Shown here: in pieces, positions 36,092 to 48,321 of the stretch | How the letters are laid out: every line of letters starts with the position of its first letter | Position numbering within the stretch: the first letter of the stretch is position 1 | NCBI RefSeq assembly: GCF_011745365.1 | Contig: NW_024468911.1 | Span: 1,978,759-2,042,758, forward strand | Length of the DNA: 64,000 bases | Direction: 5' to 3' | Source of the DNA: Cryphonectria parasitica EP155 | Taxonomy: Eukaryota; Ascomycota; Sordariomycetes; Diaporthales; Cryphonectriaceae | The notes under the pieces: model-generated | Seen by the model: the letters and a program-made list of their open reading frames with translations, nothing else | Database searches by the model: none | Told to the model about the DNA's origin: nothing | Position numbers and translations under genes: made by a program

Positions 36092-39000
36092 ATGAGCTCG
36101 ATCAAATTTGTTGTGTCCTCGCTGGACGCGATAGGGAAGCATGCCGGTACCAGGAATAGGCCATTGATCGATTCCATCCAGAAGGCTCAGGCCGCCCTCA
36201 AGGAGGCAGACCCGCAGCTCCCAGATCCCGAAATAATATTCCTACCCTTGTTGTTAGCCTCGAGGTCCGGCAATGTCCAGCTGACGACCACCGCGCTCGA
36301 TTGCATCGGCAAGCTGACCTCGTCCTCCTACTTCTCCGCCGCTTCCGAACCTCCTCCGGAGCAGCCCCCGGCCGAGGATGATGGTGACGGGAAGGGCAAC
36401 GAGGCTGCCGATGATGGTGCTGCTGCAGCGCCGCCCAGTCCTGCCGAGCCCAAGGCACCGCTGATCGAGCGGGCCATCGACACAATATGCGACTGTTTCC
36501 AGGGCGAGGCCACACCCGTCGAGATACAATTGCAGATTGTCAAGTCGCTCCTGGCTGCTGTCCTCAACGACAAGATCGTGGTGCATGGCGCCGGTCTGCT
36601 CAAGGCCGTGCGCCAGGTCTACAATGTCTTCCTGCTCTCGCGAAACACAAACAACCAGCAGATAGCGCAAGGCACCCTGGCGCAGATGGTCGGTACGGTC
36701 TTTGAACGGGTTAAACTGAGGTTACACATGAAAGAGACGCGACTAGGCCTGGCAAAGCTCAAGCAGAGCGAGAGCAATGTGGCTCTCGATCACCACGACT
36801 CTGTCAGCGAGCGCGATACCAATGGCGGAAGCGACGACGCCGTGGAAACCCCAGACGCGGAGGCATCGGCCACGAGGCAGGAGGCCGACGACGGACCCAA
36901 GCTCACGCTGAAGGATCTGGAGCATCGCAAGAGCTTTGACGACTCGAACATGGGTGATGGACCTACCATGGTCACCAAGGTGAAGGGCCCACAGCGCAAG
37001 GCTGCCCGGTCTGTCTCGGAGCACAGCGTAGCCGAGACGGTCAACACAGACGGGCCGCAGGACGAGACTCCTGAGTCTCTTGATGCTGAGGACGAGGTCT
37101 ACGTCCGGGATGCTTATCTCGTCTTCCGCTCCTTCTGCAACCTGTCTACCAAAAATCTCCCACCAGATGTCCTCTACGATCTCCGAGGGCAACCTATGCG
37201 CTCTAAGCTCATCTCTCTCCACATCATACATACCCTCATCAACAACCACATTGCCGTCTTCACATCTCCATTGTGTACCATTACCAGCACGAAAAGTAAC
37301 GAGCCAACGAGTTTCCTTCAAGCGGTCAAGTTCTACCTCTGTCTTAGTATCTCCAGGAACGGAGCCAGCTCCGCCGACCGCGTATTTGAGGTCTGCTGTG
37401 ATATCTTCTGGCTCATGTTAAAGTTCATGCGAGCTCCTTTTAAGGTTAGTGATGCGTCCATCTACCCATTTCGTCTCGCGTGTCTATATCAAATTTCTGC
37501 CTCCCTCTTCTTTGCCGTATCTAATGTTGTCGCCACAGAAAGAGATAGAAGTCTTTCTGAACGAGATCTATCTTGCCCTTCTGTCCAGAAAGAGCGCTCC
37601 TCTTTCGCAGAAGCTGCATGTCATCACCATTCTCCAGAGGTTCTGTGGAGATCCCCGGGCACTGGTAGAAGCATATCTGAACTACGACTGTGACTCGCAG
37701 ATGAACAACATCTTTCAGGCCATTGTGGAGGATATGGCCAAGTTTTCCACGATACCTGTAGCGGTGACACCCGCGCAGGAACTGCAGTATGAGGAGAAGC
37801 TGGCGAGGTCCAACCCGGGCGACTGGCAGATCAAGGGCATGATGCCACCCTCCTTGTCCGTGACATCCATGGGACCGCCGCCCGAGACAGAGGCCGAGAT
37901 ACCCAAGGAGTACATGATGAAGCGGGCGGCTCTTGAATCACTTGTCGAATCTTTGCGATCCATGGTCAACTGGTCTCAGCCAACACAGCCCAGCGTGACC
38001 ACCGACTCCGCTGACGGCGAGAAGAGATCTCTGGACGTACGAGAGTCGATCGACCCTTCGATCCTTGAATCTGCATCGAGACTGGACACCCCTGCGCCGT
38101 CCACGCCAACTATAGATGACGATCCAGAGCATCTGGAGAAGGAGAAGGCGCGCAAGACCGCACTGGACCACGCAATCCGAGCTTTCAACTTCAAGCCAAA
38201 ACGGGGTATGAAGTTGTTGCTGGAGGCGGGCTTCATTCCCAGCGATAGTCCCCGTGATATCGCAAAATTCCTCTTGAGCGAGGATCGCCTAGACAAAGCA
38301 CAGATCGGCGAGTACCTGGGCGAAGGTGATGCCAAGAACATCGAGACCATGCATGCCTTTGTGGATTTGATGAACTTCACAAAGATGCGATTCGTGGACG
38401 CTCTACGGCAATTCTTACAATCTTTCCGGCTGCCCGGCGAGGCCCAGAAGATTGACCGATTCATGCTGCAGTTCGCATCTCGCTATCTGGCAGGAAACCC
38501 CAACGCTTTTGCCAGCTCGGATACTGCCTACGTTCTCGCCTATTCCGTCATCCTGCTCAACACCGATCTGCACAGCAGTAAGATCGCTCGTCGTATGACA
38601 AAACCGGACTTCATCAAGAACAACAGAGGTATCAATGACAATGCAGATCTGCCGGATGAGTACCTCATCGGCATCTACGAACAGATCGAAAAGGATGAGA
38701 TCGTGCTCAAGAGCGAGAGAGAGACGGAGGCGGCTAAGAGCACGGCACCTGCTCAATCCGGGGGCCTGGCTTCCGTATTCACGAACGCCAGAGGAGCGCA
38801 GCGAGATGCTTTCTGGCAGCAGTCTGAACAGATCGCCCTCCGATCGGAGCAGCTGTTCAAGGATCTATTCCGGAACCAGCGGAAGAACGCGGCGAAGACA
38901 GGCATCAAGTTCATCCCAGCCTCCTCGTCCCGCCACGTCGGCCCAATGTTCGACGTCACTTGGATGTCCTATTTTTCTGCACTGTCAAACGAGATGCAGA

Positions 39001-41813
39001 ATGCTCACAACCTCGAGGTCGTCAAGCTGTGCCTTGAAGGCATGAAGCTGGCCACGAGGATCTCATGCTTTTTTGACCTGTCCACGCCGCGGGAAGCCTT
39101 CATCTCGGTGTTGAAGAACACGGCAAATTTGAACAACCCGCAAGAGGTGCTGGCCAAGAACGTGGAAGCACTCAAGGTGTTGTTGGATCTCGGTCAGACA
39201 GAGGGTAATTTCCTGCGGGAGTCTTGGAAAGATATCTTAATGTGCATCAGCCAGCTTGACCGGCTGCAGCTTATCACTGGCGGCATCGACGAACGATCAG
39301 TCCCGGATGTGTCCAAGGCGAGATTTGTCGCCCACAAGAGGGAGGGCTCTACCGACTCTAGGCGATCTACGAAGAAGGGGCGAGGGCGCACTGCCACCGG
39401 GCAACAAGGTTTCTCGACGATCCTTGCCCTGGAGGCGAGATCCGACGAGATTGTCAAGACAGTGGACCGCATATTCACCAATACCGCGAATCTTAACGGC
39501 GATGCAATTGTACACTTTGCGCGAGCCCTCACGGAAGTGAGCTGGGACGAGATCAAAGTCTCCGGTGCACACGACTCGCCTCGCATGTACAGTCTGCAGA
39601 AGATCGTCGAGATTAGCTACTACAATATGACGCGTGTGAGATTCGAGTGGACGCACATCTGGGATGTCCTCGGCGAGCACTTCAACAAGGCTGGCTGCCA
39701 TGTGAACGAGACAGTGGTCATCTTCTCCATCGACTCCCTGCGGCAGCTATCCATGAGGTTCATGGAGATCGAGGAGCTCCCCGGTTTCAAGTTCCAAAAG
39801 GATTTCCTGAAGCCATTTGAGCATGTTGCGTCAAACTCAAACAACTTGCGGGTGAAGGAGCTTATCCTGCGATGTCTGATCCAGATGATCCAGGCGAGGG
39901 GCGAGAACATCCGTTCAGGCTGGAGGACGATGTTCGGAATCTTTACCGTTGCCGCTCGCGATCCAAACGAGAGCATTGTCAACATGGCATATGAGAGCGT
40001 GCTCAAGGTCTACAAGAGCAGGTTCGGGGTCATCATATCACAGGGAGCCTTCACGGACCTCATCGTCTGCCTCACTGAGTTCTCAAAGAACATGAAATAC
40101 CAGAAGAAAAGTTTGCAGGCCATGGAGACGCTCAAATCGATCATTCCGCAGATGTTGAGAACACCCGAGTGTCCTCTTTCGCAAAGGTTCGATATCCATG
40201 CTGCGCAGGACAGCATGGCGGACATCAACCTCAATGCCCCAGGGCAACAGACACGCACATCAGTGGAAGAGGGGTTCTGGTTCCCAGTTCTGTTCGCCTT
40301 CCACGATGTGCTGATGACTGGTGAGGACCTGGAAGTTCGGTCCAATGCTCTCAACTACTTTTTCGAAGCACTTCTCAAATATGGCGGCGACTTCCCACCG
40401 GAGTTCTGGGATATCCTCTGGCGGCAACAACTATACCCCATCTTCTTGGTGTTACGTTCCAGGCCAGAGATGACCAACGCCCTGAACCACGAGGAGCTGT
40501 CAGTGTGGCTATCGACTACCATGATCCAGGCCCTTCGCAACATGATTACTCTGTTCACACATTACTTTGAGGCTCTGGAGTATATGCTGGATCGCTTCCT
40601 CGAGCTTTTGGCGCTCTGCATCTGCCAAGAGAACGATACTATCGCTCGGATAGGGAGCAATTGCTTGCAGCAACTCATCCTGCAGAATGTCAGAAAGTTC
40701 ACCCCTGAGCATTGGTCCAAGATTGTTGGCTCATTCTGTGAGCTCTTTGAACGGACCACAGCGTACCAGCTCTTCTCGGCATCAACAATCAACAACACAG
40801 CCTCCTTGCAACCCGTCTCCAATGGCCTGGATTTCGAGAAACAATTGAGCCCCGGTCTCGAAGCATCTGAAGATGACAAGTCTCTCAAGATCAACGGTGT
40901 GGATACGAACGGCCATGCTGAGGATGAGAGACCGTCCACCGCGATGAGCGACGCACCAGGAAGCGATGGCGCGAGGACACCACCAGTGGCAGCAACAGCT
41001 CAACTAGAGGAGTTCAAACCGTCCAGCACCCTCCAGACACCAGCCCCACAGATATCGGCTGCCCGGCGTCGCTTCTTTAACCGCATCATTAGTCGTTGCG
41101 TGCTTCAGCTGCTCATGATCGAAACAGTCAACGAGCTGTTCAGCAACGACAACGTCTATGCGCAGATCCCCTCCGAGGAACTTTTGCGGTTGATGGCCGT
41201 CCTCAAGAAATCGTTCCTCTTTGCACAACGCTTCAACAATGACAAGGAACTGCGCATGCGCCTCTGGCGGGAGGGTTTCATGAAGCAGCCGCCCAACCTC
41301 CTGAAGCAAGAATCAGGATCAGCGGCAACCTATATTTCGATTCTCTTCCGCATGTTCGCCGATACGGACCCGCGTAGAGCAGGGTCCAAGGGGGATGTGG
41401 AAAACGCACTGGTTCCGCTATGCAAAAGCATCATACGGAGCTACGTGTCGCTCGATGAGGAGAGCCAGCACCGAAATATTGTGGCATGGAGACCTGTGGT
41501 TGTCGATGTGCTCGAGGGCTATGCTGCATTTCCCGAAGCCAGCTTCAAGACGCATGTGCAGGCCTTCTACGGGCTCATTATCGAACTGCTTGGCAGCAAA
41601 GAGATGACGGGTGAACTACGTGGCGCAATCCTCGGTGCGCTCAGGAGGGTGGGCGAGGTCGAGCTGGGGATCCAAGGAATGACGTCCATGCACAGTGGAC
41701 AGAACGAGGAGAGCCTGAGGCGTGGTAGTGTGGCCAGCGTGGCGAGAAGCGAATCATCGGTCATGGTGGATCAGGCTGCCGCTGATGCTTCGACAAGAAT
41801 GCCTCTGAAATAA
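36092..41813 (+). CDS. SEC7: SEC7, large Arf guanine-nucleotide exchange factor (BIG family)
   Basis: Activates Arf GTPases at the trans-Golgi to drive vesicle formation. Two exons (36092-37444, 37539-41813) give 1875 aa, the usual size for fungal SEC7. The intron has donor GTTAGT and acceptor CACAG and joins MRAPFK to KEIEVFLNEIYL in frame. The N-terminal DCB region starts at residue 1; the HUS box NYDC is at 499-502; the Sec7 domain spans about 650-841 with the catalytic glutamate finger Glu752 in FRLPGEAQKIDRF and the following motif YSVILLNTDLHS. Downstream helical HDS regions fill the rest. A low-complexity acidic insert lies near residue 90. It is convergent with the HSM3-like gene. Confidence 0.97.
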
Positions 41814-42200
41814 ACAAGGCACAGCTCGAAGAACAAAGAAGATCTTGGCTCTGGACGAGAAGTAGAGATAATAGGAAGGTGTTTCAAGGCGCCTTAGAGA
41901 ATTCATATATTAGGATTCTTGTATGATACTTTGATATGAGGTCGAAAAGGAGTGGCAAGGGCTACGTCAAAGGGAGTTGTGTAAAATATCTTGGACTTTT
42001 CATATGAGATCGGATGTGCAAATACCAAAAGCTTTCTTTGATGGGGTTCTCAATTTTTTATATGTTAATCCTTTTTGGCTCATATCTCGTCTATCATCTG
42101 ATCTGCCCACAGCCTAGATCAGTGTTGGGGTATCCACCACCACATCTATCTTCGAGGTCATCCTGAACATTCCATCATGATGCTCTCAGCCCACCTCACC
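41814..42200. other. convergent intergenic gap SEC7-HSM3
   Basis: 387 bp of A+T-rich sequence between two stop codons; it should hold the 3' UTRs of both genes. No coding potential seen. Confidence 0.5.
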
Positions 42201-43391
42201 TCACCTTTGCATGCCTGCGATCCTCATAGCAGACCGAGGCACGAGATCCCTTAACCAGGCCCTCATCGCATCCCCCTCGCCGATGGGCGTCCAGACCAGG
42301 TTGTCCGGCATTGCCCAAAGCGCCTCCCTCAGGCCCTCGTCGTCCGCCTCCCTCACCAACCTCCTGAGGGTCTCCACGCTCAGACGCGCCGTGTCGGCCA
42401 CGCGCAAGGCACCCACCAGCTTCATGACGTAGTCCGCCCAGGTCAGGCGCATCAGCTCGTCGCCCGCACGGTCGACCATGTGCAGCGTGGCAAAGTCCAG
42501 CAGGGAAACGGGGCCGGAGCCAGCCGGGGCGGCGACGGGTGCCGTGCACTGCGTCAGGGCCTGGAAGTCGAGCACGGCCAGCCGCGGCACGAGGCGGAGG
42601 AGGCGGCCCTGGGCGTAGCTGCGCTGGGCGACGGCGCGCGGGTCCGTGGACGAGGGGGGTAGGAGGTCGGCGTCGAGCCTGTGGAGGAGAGACCAGCACA
42701 GGCTGCTGTCGCCTGGGCCGAACAGGCGACGCCAGACTGCGCCGTGGCCCTGGGCGGTGCGAGAGACGAGGCGGATGTCGAGGCACGCTTTCTGGTCCTC
42801 GGTGAACACGGGCTGGGAGAGGGGGCAGTCGACGTCCAGGAGGTCGCCGAGGATGAGCACACCCGAGTGACCGACGGAGACGGAGGGGGACAGGAGCCAG
42901 CGCTCAAGGAAGGCCTCGAGGAGGCCTGGGGTGGCGGCTAGGATGGAGGCGTCGGAGGGGGAGGCGGCGGCCTTCTCGAGGATGGCTAGGGCGAGGGCGT
43001 TGATGTACTCCTCGGGGGACTGCAGGGCTGTGATGAGATATGAGGGCTGGCAGAGCTCAAGGGCAGCAGTGAAGGGGACAGGCCGGAGCAGCTTGATGGT
43101 GAGAGTGATGAGGGGCGGCGGGTAGCCTCTCGTCGACTCTGCCTGGGACTCGGCCTGGGCTGACTCGGCGGCGGCGACTTTCTTGAGGATAAGGCCCAGC
43201 CGTGGGAGGAAGCGGGCTGTGAGGTCTGGGTATGAGACGGGACCAAGCTGGTAGTTGATACGGTCGAATAGGTCAGGGTTGAAGTGCTGGGAGGGGTCAT
43301 CGGCGGCCGTCAGCTCAGCGATGTGGGCGTCGAGCTCGTCGAGCTGTGCATCGAGGGTAGCTGGACGCTGGGCTGGTTCTGGGTCTGCCAT
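42201..43391 (-). CDS. HSM3: HSM3/PSMD5-type 26S proteasome base assembly chaperone
   Basis: Single exon, 396 aa. In yeast HSM3 escorts Rpt ATPases during assembly of the proteasome base; fungal homologues are often named DNA mismatch repair protein HSM3 for an old phenotype. The sequence is an alpha-solenoid of leucine-rich helices. Family-like landmarks are the N-terminal DAQLDELDAHIAEL, YPDLTARFLPRLG, LTIKLLRPVPF, GVLILGDLLDVDC and GAVWRRLFGPGD. No catalytic motif is expected. The open frame extends upstream only with a TTG start, so ATG 43391 (MADPEPAQ) is used. G+C content is high (GC-rich third positions), giving long antisense frames that I ignore. It is divergent from RPC31. Confidence 0.78.
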   Translation of the reverse strand: MADPEPAQRPATLDAQLDELDAHIAELTAADDPSQHFNPDLFDRINYQLGPVSYPDLTARFLPRLGLILKKVAAAESAQAESQAESTRGYPPPLITLTIKLLRPVPFTAALELCQPSYLITALQSPEEYINALALAILEKAAASPSDASILAATPGLLEAFLERWLLSPSVSVGHSGVLILGDLLDVDCPLSQPVFTEDQKACLDIRLVSRTAQGHGAVWRRLFGPGDSSLCWSLLHRLDADLLPPSSTDPRAVAQRSYAQGRLLRLVPRLAVLDFQALTQCTAPVAAPAGSGPVSLLDFATLHMVDRAGDELMRLTWADYVMKLVGALRVADTARLSVETLRRLVREADDEGLREALWAMPDNLVWTPIGEGDAMRAWLRDLVPRSAMRIAGMQR

Positions 43392-44006
43392 GATATGCGC
43401 TATAGTGGTGATTGGCAAATCTCTTCTCTGGTCTAATGGGTGTTGAAATGATGCTGTACAGCCGCGTGTGCAGTTGTCGTTAATTCGGTCTTGGGATGGA
43501 GGGGTTCCAGTGAGTGTACAGTCGGATTGTGGTAAGGAGAAGAGGGGAAGCCCTAAAAGTTCAGAGGACGTTCTTGGTAGCCCACGATTTCTTCTCCTCT
43601 ACACAGCCTCTCCTCAAACCTATAGAAGTAGTCTGGAGTCCGAGTAACAGGTGACAAATGCAGGGCGAGTGAGAGGGGTCAAGCGAGGCTGTACGATGTA
43701 CACATTTAATGCTATGTAGTACTACTGTGTATACGTACCTAGGCAGCCTAGCAGCCAAAGCTGGTGGTTCTCCATACACTAGCAGACGGGCCAGGGGTGA
43801 TGTGCATGACCCCTGTGGCCGTTATCGATAGCGGTAGAACCCCGCCAAAATTTCCAGCTTGCGCCTACCAGCCAGGCTTCAAATGTGACCTACTACTTTC
43901 TGCCCAGGCAAGACTCAATTTGGGTGCTGGCCATTGATTCCTCTTCTCCCTCAACGCAGCACAGGCCAACACAGAATAACACGAGGACACAACAACCAAA
44001 GTCGCA
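43392..44006. other. divergent promoter region HSM3-RPC31
   Basis: 615 bp between two start codons, with no supported coding frame. It should contain the promoters of both housekeeping genes. Confidence 0.5.
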
Positions 44007-44913
44007 ATGTCTCGAGGTGGAGGAAGAGGAGGCCGCGGCGGTGGCAGAGGGGGACGCCAGCAGCTCCCATGGACAGAAGACCCCAACCTCAAAGTCGACG
44101 GCCGACCAGCTGAGGCCTTCCCAGTAAGTTTCCTTGCCCAAGCCCCAAGGCACGTATACAAATGATCAAGGACTCAAGTCCCCGACCTTATGACGATTCT
44201 CATTAACCCATGATTAGCCATACAATGTTCCGATCCCTAACCCGTTAAGCGACCGAGAGAGGTCTCAAGTCCGGTCCTTCCTCCTCTTCCGCGAACAAGT
44301 CCACGACGGGCCCTTATACACCGCCGCTCGCTCCTACAAGCCCCCCTCGTCCGGGTCCAGCACACCGCGCGCCTACGGGCAGGACCAGATCAACCAGCGC
44401 TACGGTCTCAAGAGCCGTGCGACGCTCGACCCCTTCACGGCCGTCGAGATGCCCTCATCCCGCATGCGACGGCCCGAGCGCGTCCTGCCCGACTTTGGCG
44501 AGCGGCCTTTTACCAAGTCACTGTTCCCGGCGGAGCTGCACTCTACTATCGACGACGAGGATGGTCCCACGACGACGACGATCAAGAAGAGACGGAAGAA
44601 GCTTATGACCCTGTCTAAGGTCACGAGCCTTCGGACCGCCGAGGAGATCTTTAACATGCCAGACGTCAATGGCGAGGCGCCCGGGGAGGAGAAGGATAAC
44701 CACCAGAAGGTCCTCGAGGCGCTCGAGCAGCTGGGCGAGGACGGCGGTGAGGACGAACTGGACTTGGACCTGGACGACGAGGAGGGCTTTGAACAGGAGA
44801 TGGATGAGGAGTATGACGATGAGGACGGTGGCGATTATGATGCCGAGGGATACTTTGACAATGGTGACGATGACGATATGGGGGATGACGGGGATGACGC
44901 TGGGATGTACTGA
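44007..44913 (+). CDS. RPC31: DNA-directed RNA polymerase III subunit RPC31 (RPC7 family)
   Basis: Subunit of the Pol III-specific initiation subcomplex, needed for tRNA and 5S transcription. Two exons (44007-44123, 44218-44913) give 270 aa. The first exon is Gly/Arg-rich (MSRGGGRGGRGGGRGGR) and leads into LPWTEDPNLKVDG; the junction gives PAEAFPPYNVPIPNPLS, matching the conserved P-x-Y-x-x-P entry of the family. The C-terminal third is extremely acidic (runs of Asp and Glu from about residue 190 to the end), the hallmark of this subunit. The intron is 94 nt with GTAAGT donor. It ends 169 bp from the convergent NUP49 gene. Confidence 0.9.
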
Positions 44914-45082
44914 GCGGGTAACCTTGATTTTTTCTTCTTCTTCTTTGGTTTGACTTTCTTTCCCACTTGCATTGGGGAGGCTTCTTTTTTTCTTCATTAC
45001 TTCGTTGATACTGATACCCTGGGTATACGCCTCTGCGCCCTCTACCTACTTGCAATTCCATTCCAAGCTTCCAATCCTCTAT

Positions 45083-46753
45083 CTAATATGAGCCAATCAT
45101 GCCCTTCCCTCTGAAATCGTTGATCTGTAGCTCCGTGACGCCCTCCCTGGCAGCGCCCACAACCGTGGCAACCTGCACGATACTCTCTTCAAAGTCCCTC
45201 AGCACATGATACAGCTCCATAACCCTATCGTCTTGGGCTCCACCGCCCAGCGTGCCATTGCTCGCCTGTAGCCGCGAGGCCTGGTCACTGATGTTCTGCT
45301 CGACACCGCTGAGGTGTGCGTCGATCTCCTTGACAGTCCCTTGCAGCTTCTTGATCTGCTCGTCCATCTCGTCCGTCGCCCGCGAGAAGTAGCCAACCAG
45401 ATCCTCCGACGCTGTCTGCGACCCATCACCATTCGCATTTGACCCGCTGCCCTGCTGCTCCTGCTGTGCTCGGGATGACGAAGCGAAGAAGCTGGGCGAC
45501 ACGTGATACTGGCTCGGAAGAGCGAGGTTGTTTGCCGCGAGGAAGCTCAGCTTGGCCTCCTCTGCATCCCCCTTCACCTGGTCACGCATCTGCTTGATGG
45601 TCTGCAGGTCTGCGCCAAGGGCGGAGTCGACGGCGGCGTACTTGCGCGACACGAAACGCACATCATCTGGTATCGACTCGAGCTGTTTCTCGTGTTGCGG
45701 GATGAAGGCATCCACCTGGTCCTTTTGTGCCATGCAGCTCTGGATAAAGGCGTCCATGGCAGCAATCTCCCTCTGCAGGTCCTCCTGGAGGTCGTTGAAG
45801 CGTGTGGTGTTTCGGAGGTTCGAGATGTCAATGCGCACGCCAGGGATGACTTGTGGTCCCATGGTCGAGCCTAGGGCAGGCATGGCGGGCTGTTGAGGGA
45901 TCGCGGGCGGTTGGTTGAGGGAGGAGCTGTGAAAGTCGTCAGTACAGGTAAAGAGACGGGCAAGATCACCAGCCATAGGCACGTGTAGTAGACATACAAC
46001 AAGCTCTTTGTAGGAGCAGCGGCAGATTGGCCAAACAGACCTCCTCCCGCGGCTGGGGCTGCTTGCTGCTGGCCAAACAAACCACCGTTCATGCCCGTTT
46101 GTCCTGCGTTGGCCATCGTCGAACCGCCAAACAGCGAGCCCGCAGGCTTTGGTTGACCAAAGAGTCCGCCGCCTGTGTTTCCTGCTGCAGGCTGCTGTGT
46201 TGCAGTCGACCCGAACAACGACGTGCCAGTCTGCGCTGGCTGTTGAGTGGCGTTTGCTGTCTGGCCAAAGAGTCCACCTCCGCCGCCTGTGGCCGTCGTC
46301 GAGCCCCCAAACAGGCCACCAGGTTTTGGTGTTGCCATGCTGGACCCAAAAAGGCCGCCACCGCCTGTTTGTTGTTGGGCTGTATTCGTTGAGGTGCCGA
46401 AGAGAGAAGTGGCCTGTGCTGGTTGGGAGGTGGTCGTCGTGTTGCCAAAGAGACTATTCGACTGCGCGGTAGGCTGTGTTGCGCTCGCTGCGCCAAAGAG
46501 ACCGCCAGCTGCTGGAGGCTGACTTGAGGAGTTGCTTCCACTAGGGAAGATTGAACAGAGGCAAAAGTCAGCAAATTCCACCAGAGCGGGCCTAGGTCAT
46601 GTAGTTCTCATTCTTTATCCCGGAATGCGCTGGAATCGGGCCAGATGGAATGAGGAAAAAAGACACAAAGAAGAAGGGTACCCACAATGTGTTAGCCGCT
46701 CCTGTGTTGATGCTCAGACCAGCTGGTCCACTTGCTGATCGTGCAAAAGCCAT
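45083..46753 (-). CDS. NUP49: Nucleoporin NUP49 (FG repeat, Nsp1 complex)
   Basis: Component of the central transport channel of the nuclear pore, in the Nsp1-Nup57-Nup49 coiled-coil trimer. Three exons (46753-46686, 46540-45998, 45926-45083) give 484 aa. Splicing restores ANTFGSNSSS and KSLFSSLNQPPAIP. The N-terminal part (about 25-200) is a natively unfolded region with about a dozen GLFG or LFG repeats separated by Gln, Thr and Ala. The C-terminal half starts VRIDISNLRNTTRFNDLQEDLQ and is a long helical coiled coil, as in Nup49/Nup58 proteins. Start codons of NUP49 and FIP1 are 424 bp apart on opposite strands. Confidence 0.93.
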
Positions 46754-47177
46754 CCTGACCAAAACCTGTTGTGGTCTGTTGTCTTTGAAAGGGAGCCGAT
46801 TTGTCTCTGGTGAAAAGGCTCAGAGTCAGGTTTTCGTGGTGCAGTGCAGTTGTTCCAGACGTGTCGCGTCAGTTGGATTTACTTATGGTACAGTCGGCCC
46901 CAAGTTGCTGCAGCTACCATAGTGCTAAAATGCAGGGATCCCTGCAGGCCTGTTAGCCTGCCCCGGTGCCTGGCTCTTGTGTCACAGCGCTAACCTTGGA
47001 GCTGCCCATGCCTGCCAAAGCATTTAATGGTGCTTGATTTGTGGGCCCAGCAGCTGCCCTTCAATCACTTTCATCATCAACCTCAACCCTCGATTCCCCA
47101 ACTAAGATCTGCCATTGATCCCCTGTCAATACAGCCCATACACTCCCAGAAGGACTCTTTCAACACCAAGAGACAAT
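46754..47177. other. divergent promoter region NUP49-FIP1
   Basis: 424 bp with no gene; it must hold the promoters of both genes. Confidence 0.5.
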
Positions 47178-48321
47178 ATGGATATTGACGATAACGATGA
47201 TGATTTCTATGCGCCTGAGGAACCGGCTGCTCCGGCTGCTACAGAAGCTCCCCAAGACAGTACGCCTGCTGCCGCGGGCCCTGCACCCTCAGAAGCGAAG
47301 CCAGACGCAGATGAGGACTTAGAGGAAGGCGAAGAGGAGGATGAGGGTGGCGCTATGGATGAGGATGACTCCTCTGACGATGTGAGCAAAACTGTATCCC
47401 TTTGGGATTTATGCGCAATCTAATACAATCTCAGAGCATGGTCATCATTACGGAGAGGAAGGACGGCACATCAGCTGCACCACCGTCGTAAGTCGCACAG
47501 TCTTCTCCCCAGGTTATTGGTCATCACGACCACTGACAGGAACCCCCAGACAATCTCGGTACAGCAGCATCAAAGACATTCCGCAACGATCAATATCAAA
47601 TAATACCACCACCAAAGCAGCCCCCTCAAAACCCGAAGACCCAAAACAGGGTGCCGAACTCCCCGCCATTAGAACTTCCACGGTCGACATCAACGCGATA
47701 CCCACCCACAAGGGCACCGGCAAGCTCATCACACAAATCAACATTGACGAAGATCTCCCAGAGAACGACAAGCCTTGGCGGAAACCCGGCACTGATTTGA
47801 GCGACTACTTCAACTACGGCTTCGACGAGTTCACGTGGACGCTGTACGCCAACAAGCAGGAGCAGCTGCGCGGCGAGTACAACTCCGATGCGATCGCCAA
47901 CAACAGCAAGAAGATGTTTGAGGATATGGCCTCCATGATGATGATGGGTGGTATGCCCGGCATGCCGTCTATGCCGGGGATGCCTGGCGGCGGTGCTGGT
48001 GGCGCAGGAGGAGGTGCCGCTGGAGCCAGTATGCCCGGTATGGATGGCATGCCCCCGGAAATGCAGCAGATGATGCAACAGATGATGGCCGCCGGCGGGA
48101 TGGATCCCAGCCAGATGGACCCGTCAGCAATGAGTGCCATGTTTGCGGGCATGCAGAATGCCGGTGGTCCTGGCGGGCAGGGTCCAGGAGGGCAAGGTCA
48201 GAACTTTGGCGGTGGCTTCGGGGGCAACCAAGGTCAGGGATTTGGGTATGATCAGGGTAATATGGGCGGCGGCAACCGGGGTGGCTTTGGCAGAGGTCGT
48301 GGAGGTCGTCAGCGATATTAG
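47178..48321 (+). CDS. FIP1: FIP1, pre-mRNA 3'-end polyadenylation factor subunit
   Basis: Links poly(A) polymerase to the cleavage and polyadenylation factor in the nucleus. Three exons (47178-47381, 47435-47487, 47550-48321) give 342 aa. The N-terminus is acidic and Ala/Pro-rich (MDIDDNDDDFYAPEEP), the poly(A)-polymerase-binding type of region. The middle exon encodes SMVIITERKDGTSAAPPS. The FIP1 signature is PWRKPGTDLSDYFNYGFDEF at about 180-199, followed by TWTLYANKQ. The C-terminus is low complexity: Met/Gly/Pro repeats (GMPGMPSMPGMPGG) and a Gly-Gln-Phe tail ending in RGRGGRQRY. The start is the first ATG giving the acidic N-terminus; upstream codons of the same frame have no similarity to the family. 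Confidence 0.95.

Noticed and set aside
36254..37321. minus-strand frames of 100-190 codons inside SEC7
   Set aside because: Antisense shadows of SEC7 without motifs or splice logic.
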